In this document: one piece after another, positions 5,996-6,935 of the stretch | How the letters are laid out: the number at the start of each line of letters is the position of its first letter | Numbering within the stretch: the stretch's first letter is position 1 | Source: Minisyncoccota bacterium | GTDB lineage: Bacteria; Patescibacteriota; Minisyncoccia; Phycocordibacterales; SBAW01 | Direction of reading: 5' to 3' | Assembly (NCBI GenBank): GCA_020050775.1 | Contig: JAGVKC010000064.1 | Location: forward strand, 1-6,935 | DNA length: 6,935 nucleotides | Notes under the pieces: generated by a model | The model's database searches: none | Told to the model about the DNA's origin: nothing | Seen by the model: the letters and a program-made list of their open reading frames with translations, nothing else | Program-made: the position numbers and the translations under genes

Positions 5996-6935
5996 AATGC
6001 TGGCAATGCGCGCACTTGAAGTATATTAGATTGATTGCGTGCATACGACTCACAAAAAGTAAGATACTCTCCAGAAAGTCCGTCGCAGGCTTTCAGCGCT
6101 TCTTCGCGTGTGTTCATTACACCAAGCGCATTTGCCCCCATAGACCTGCACAAAAGAGCGTGCGCTTTGACTGATGAAGCTTCATCGCACAGTACTGCAA
6201 CACGTGCACCATCGTACTGAGCGGTGTCCGCCACAATATTGCCGATACCCTCAAAACAAGGCCTCAAGCCGCCTGGAACAAAGCGCTCGCTATCTTGGCA
6301 CCACGTTCCCATTGTACGGAACGCTTCAGTTACTTCTGTAGTTTGAAGAACACTTTGGCGCCACCACTGCGGCTGAGAAAACATGCACGCTGCCGTATAT
6401 GTTGCATTAAGCTCGTCGCACGGCTGGAATATGTTTCCGCTGTATGTTCTAACAGAAGCATCTCTTGCAAGCATGGTGCGCAGATTGTACTCCATAAAAG
6501 CTCCTCCGTAGCACCCGCCGATAGGATCTGTGTGCGGGAGCGTGTCGCACACGGAAAGGCCTTTCTCTAAATCAGCAGTGGTGTATCCGATTGCTGCTTG
6601 TACCCCATGGCCAATGCCGTGCTGGCAGGAGAGCGCCTGCGGACCGAGTGCTTGTATGCATTGCGTATTGAGCTCTGGTGCTGAATCGAGCCCGAGCTCT
6701 GCTATGGCGCGCCCTAAAAACTCATGAAAGCACCCATATGAAAATCGCTCGTCGCATACCGCAAGCGAAGGTAAACCCTCTATATCATAGAGTGCTGCGC
6801 CGAAGAGATGTGCTTCTTCGTGCTGGAGAGATATCTCCTTCGTGCGTACAGATTCAACTAACGCTTCGTACGCGCGTGCACCAGAAAGGGATTCTATTCT
6901 TTCATACCAATATCCACGAGGCGTAGATGGTCCCC
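5992..6935 (-). CDS. Cys/His-rich repeat protein, N-terminus cut by window edge
   Basis: The frame is open from the right edge (first full codon at 6933) to the stop at 5992, giving 313 residues; the real start and any signal peptide lie outside. It has the same ordered motifs as its downstream paralogue: HEEAHLFG (38-45), CFHEFLG (68-74), CQHGIGHGV (103-111) and CYGGAFME (141-148). Cysteine pairs run through its whole length: 60/68, 92/103, 129/141, 172/183, 212/226, 249/262 and 283/294. The spacing between pairs is looser (34-43 residues) than in the paralogue. The motif histidines sit at the front repeats, suggesting that the specialised face is N-terminal and the rest is scaffold (inference). 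An internal GTG at 6552 is not the start, since the second and third motifs lie upstream of it in the same frame. It forms an operon with the next gene through an ATGA overlap. Confidence 0.72.
   Translation of the reverse strand, partial: GPSTPRGYWYERIESLSGARAYEALVESVRTKEISLQHEEAHLFGAALYDIEGLPSLAVCDERFSYGCFHEFLGRAIAELGLDSAPELNTQCIQALGPQALSCQHGIGHGVQAAIGYTTADLEKGLSVCDTLPHTDPIGGCYGGAFMEYNLRTMLARDASVRTYSGNIFQPCDELNATYTAACMFSQPQWWRQSVLQTTEVTEAFRTMGTWCQDSERFVPGGLRPCFEGIGNIVADTAQYDGARVAVLCDEASSVKAHALLCRSMGANALGVMNTREEALKACDGLSGEYLTFCESYARNQSNILQVRALPAL

Noticed and set aside
5992..6552. Treating GTG 6552 as the start of a 186-residue protein
   Set aside because: The same frame is open to the window edge and carries three motifs shared with the paralogue upstream of 6552, so the gene is longer.
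4805..6935. Multiheme cytochrome or zinc-finger interpretation of the Cys/His-rich proteins
   Set aside because: No C-x-x-C-H motif occurs and the cysteine pairs are 8-16 residues apart, unlike classical zinc fingers or heme c sites.
1..6935. Search by eye for CRISPR arrays, tRNA or rRNA genes, insertion sequences, attachment sites and direct DNA repeats
   Set aside because: No repeat-spacer pattern, cloverleaf, transposase, terminal inverted repeat or long direct repeat was seen. Nearly all of the window is coding.

Overview
The window holds eight reading frames packed with very little spacer. The only untranslated stretches longer than 60 bases are 838-909 and 3026-3096. Base composition looks mid-GC by eye and TGA is used as a normal stop. 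Gene starts mostly lack Shine-Dalgarno sites and rely on ATGA overlaps or on promoters sitting directly against the start codon. Many of the products are exported proteins of no named family. This style suggests an uncultivated bacterium with a compact genome, possibly Patescibacteria/CPR. No ribosomal or other marker gene is present, so that placement is a weak inference.

Left arm (1-3025, all minus strand). Read in the direction of transcription, a divergent promoter at 3035-3062 drives a 72-residue membrane protein. Next comes a PaaK-like acyl-adenylating enzyme (ANL superfamily) that is broken by one frameshift near 2253. It is followed by a degenerate ANL-like protein that has lost the ATP-binding loop. 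A weak hairpin plus T-tract overlaps the stop of that last gene. A separate gene for a sodium:solute symporter then runs off the left edge; its helices most resemble the DUR3 (urea-type) branch.

Centre (3097-4827, plus strand). One gene encodes a 576-residue protein with a single N-terminal membrane anchor and a large, probably extracytoplasmic, domain of unknown function. A perfect TATAAT lies so close to its ATG that the mRNA is predicted to be leaderless. The opposing minus-strand promoter shows the same geometry.

Right arm (4805-6935, minus strand). Two overlapping paralogous genes encode cysteine- and histidine-rich proteins, the upstream one cut by the right window edge. Both carry the same ordered motif series: H-x3-H-x2-G, then C-x2-G/F-x-H, then C-x-H-G-x-G-H, then C-x2-G-x-F-M. 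Both are built from regularly spaced cysteine pairs. In the downstream protein the last five pairs repeat every 34-35 residues. This unnamed, probably exported, disulfide-stapled repeat family is the most interesting item in the window. The downstream gene runs tail-to-tail into the central gene, and their coding ends overlap by 23 bases.

Functional links between the three arms are not evident. The left arm could pair small-acid activation with solute uptake, and the centre and right arms encode surface or periplasm-facing proteins. Both statements are inference.
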